A stretch of DNA of 64,000 nt from positions 124,001 to 188,000 of the forward strand of contig NZ_REFC01000012.1 in assembly GCF_003688405.1 (NCBI RefSeq), in the 5' to 3' direction. Under the pieces are notes generated by a model. It was not told where the DNA came from and did not search any database. It saw nothing but the letters and a program-made list of their open reading frames with translations. The position numbers were made by a program, and so were the translations under genes. The DNA comes from Ulvibacter antarcticus. GTDB taxonomy: Bacteria > Bacteroidota > Bacteroidia > Flavobacteriales > Flavobacteriaceae. This document shows, piece after piece, positions 62,542 through 64,000 of the stretch. Within the stretch, counting starts at the first letter, position 1; each line of letters starts with the position of its first letter.

Positions 62542-63579
62542 ATGAGCCAAACTGTAAAAAATCAACACTATATTCCAAAATCTTATTTAAAGAACTTTGG
62601 TTATTTAGTAGCTGAATATACTCGTCCGAGTGGAAAAGTTGATAAAAAATATAGCATTTATAATATTGAAAAAGGAGGCGAAATAAAGCATAATAGTACC
62701 AAGAAAATTTGCAAAATGGATTATCTATATGATCTTCCATTTGCAGATGAAGAACATAAACAATTTATTGAAAAAGCATACGATCAAAAAATTGACAAAC
62801 ACTTTCCTGAAGTCACTAGTTTTATTGAGGATGACAAATCCTTAACCTTAAGTAATGAAATGCGTGAAATGGTTTTAAAATGTGGTTTAAGCTTATATTT
62901 TAGAACTCCAAAACATGTTACTTTAAGTGATAAAGAAAATTTAATAATATCTAGACTACCTAAGGATAAACAACAAAAATTATATAATGAATTCAAAACT
63001 AAAAGACTCGAATCGCATCTAGAAAATTTTGATAAGTTGTTTAATCAAAAAAGAGGTAATGGAATTTGCATTAATAAAGCAGTTGGTGATTGGGATTTTA
63101 TTTCTGGAGATAATCCTGTTATCATAAGAGCTAAATCAGGGCAATTTGAAGGAGTTTTTGAAGCAAGTAATATTATACATATTCCTTTTACACCTAAATA
63201 TTGTATTACTATAATGCCAGATAATGTATCAAAGGAGATTCCCATATTGGCTAGATATGATTATTCCAATGATCATATAATGACAATAAACCATGATATC
63301 GAAAAACATCATGAACAATATGTTTTTGGAACAGAGAGGGCGTTGAATGATTATCTTAATGAGTCACCAATTTATAAAGCGCCTGTTCTCGATAATGATC
63401 CAAGAGTATTGGATATGAAAAATAGAGCATTGGCATTTCAACATTTTGTCAATATTGCGGAAAAACATGGTGTAATTTCTAATCAAGCTAAAACAGTTTT
63501 CCTCTATTATTGGCATTCCTTACCTGGATTTAGAAAAGATCCTAATAATATTAAATTGAAAGTAGAGTTAGGCTATTAG
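62542..63579 (+). CDS. DUF4238-family protein
   Basis: 345 residues. N-terminal QHYIPKSYLKNF (8-19) is the hallmark of DUF4238, and FISGDNPVIIRA (about 185-196) is a second conserved motif. Function unknown; relatives occur in defence islands and are suspected nucleases. It is divergent from the nuclease-STAND gene and AT-rich like it, so both probably came in together. Confidence 0.8.
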   Translation: MSQTVKNQHYIPKSYLKNFGYLVAEYTRPSGKVDKKYSIYNIEKGGEIKHNSTKKICKMDYLYDLPFADEEHKQFIEKAYDQKIDKHFPEVTSFIEDDKSLTLSNEMREMVLKCGLSLYFRTPKHVTLSDKENLIISRLPKDKQQKLYNEFKTKRLESHLENFDKLFNQKRGNGICINKAVGDWDFISGDNPVIIRAKSGQFEGVFEASNIIHIPFTPKYCITIMPDNVSKEIPILARYDYSNDHIMTINHDIEKHHEQYVFGTERALNDYLNESPIYKAPVLDNDPRVLDMKNRALAFQHFVNIAEKHGVISNQAKTVFLYYWHSLPGFRKDPNNIKLKVELGY

Positions 63580-63703
63580 AGGAGTTTCCATTCCACACAT
63601 TCAACTGCCCTCCTATCGCTGCTTCACGCTAAGAGTATTTACTCGCTCTCTTGTTTTTGAGAAATTAGAGCTTGTGTTTGACCAACTTGAAAGTTGACAA
63701 ACC

Positions 63704-64000
63704 CTAAATCAAATATTTTACATTCATTACGAGATGGTAGATTTTAGTTCCGTTCTTATGAGAAGATCGACAAACTTTAATTGCAGTATTTTCCATTTTA
63801 AAATATGAAGTTGCATCCCATATATCTTTTGTGTCAATTTCATATCCAAGGGGATACTTTAAATTTTTTAGAGTTTGCGTTTTATACCTTTTCCAACGAG
63901 TTTCGAATTGTTGTGTAGGTTTAAGATCATATGCAAGTATAAAAAATATGTTCCGCATATGAGTGTAGTTGAAGATTTTTGTAATGTGAGTTTGTACTAC
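63704..64000 (-). CDS. Unknown protein, C-terminal part (5' end beyond the window)
   Basis: 98 residues are visible. An ATG at 63956-63958 gives 84 residues, but the frame stays open through the 14 codons to the right edge (VVQTHITKIFNYTH), so the gene may continue. The end is basic and aromatic (FETRWKRYKTQTLKNLKYP, KVCRSSHKNGTKIYHLV). No signal or membrane segment and no known family seen. AT-rich like its neighbours. Confidence 0.45.
   Translation of the reverse strand, partial: VVQTHITKIFNYTHMRNIFFILAYDLKPTQQFETRWKRYKTQTLKNLKYPLGYEIDTKDIWDATSYFKMENTAIKVCRSSHKNGTKIYHLVMNVKYLI

Noticed and set aside
59950-63700. Direct repeats (att sites) flanking the acquired genes
   Set aside because: Short shared words such as GTTTGACC and CGCTCTCT occur on both sides, but no repeat long enough to be convincing, and no integrase or tRNA end.

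Overview
The window reads as a chromosomal segment of a marine-type member of the Flavobacteriaceae (Bacteroidota). The signs are AT-rich but not extreme composition, Bacteroidota promoters (-7 box TAnnTTTG) very close to start codons, almost no Shine-Dalgarno sites, bacillithiol synthesis (bshA), HPF/RaiA, a fused E1 alpha-beta dehydrogenase, and many lipoproteins and surface proteins of Bacteroidota type. I found no tRNA, rRNA, CRISPR or insertion sequence.

Layout. 1-7969 is mostly housekeeping: bshA (cut by the left edge), an outer-membrane barrel, a fused FAD/Fe-S 2-hydroxyacid dehydrogenase, a lipoprotein, aroC and a dicarboxylate symporter. 8084-10505 holds two secreted stalk/lamin-tail proteins that share a hairpin directly in front of their start codons. 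10658-15588 is a four-gene run of ATP-grasp ligase, N-formylglutamate amidohydrolase-like enzyme, QEGLA-motif metallopeptidase and TPR-CPBP protease. 15668-26084 holds repair (mutS2, ung), small metabolic genes, an E1 alpha-beta fusion and envelope lipoproteins. 26163-33998 is a biosynthetic operon: FAD oxidoreductase, methyltransferase, type III polyketide synthase, enoyl-reductase-like SDR, dehydratase, ketosynthase, carrier protein, then TerC and an RNA methyltransferase. 35775-44202 is a candidate immune or stress-signalling locus: TolB/TPR membrane protein, caspase-hydrolase-TPR fusion, a small phage-like protein and three membrane-anchored TIR proteins. 44459-46606 is an EF-G paralogue lacking the catalytic His. 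46848-53138 has a TerC/Alx protein and a six-gene glycosyltransferase operon. 53191-54126 is a large degenerate G/T-rich repeat array. 54204-59386 has an efflux pump, an Old Yellow Enzyme, an aldehyde dehydrogenase, a DUF4251 lipoprotein and YceI. 60142-64000 is AT-rich and looks acquired: a nuclease-STAND NTPase, a DUF4238 protein and an unknown gene cut by the right edge.

The best candidates for undescribed biology are the TIR/caspase locus, the type II FAS plus type III PKS operon, and the ATP-grasp/metallopeptidase operon. At sequence level the notable signals are the paired start-codon hairpins, the 6-8 bp degenerate arrays lying just past stop codons, and a very over-represented octamer, CTTCGGAA. 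Functions are inferred by eye from motifs; no database search was run.
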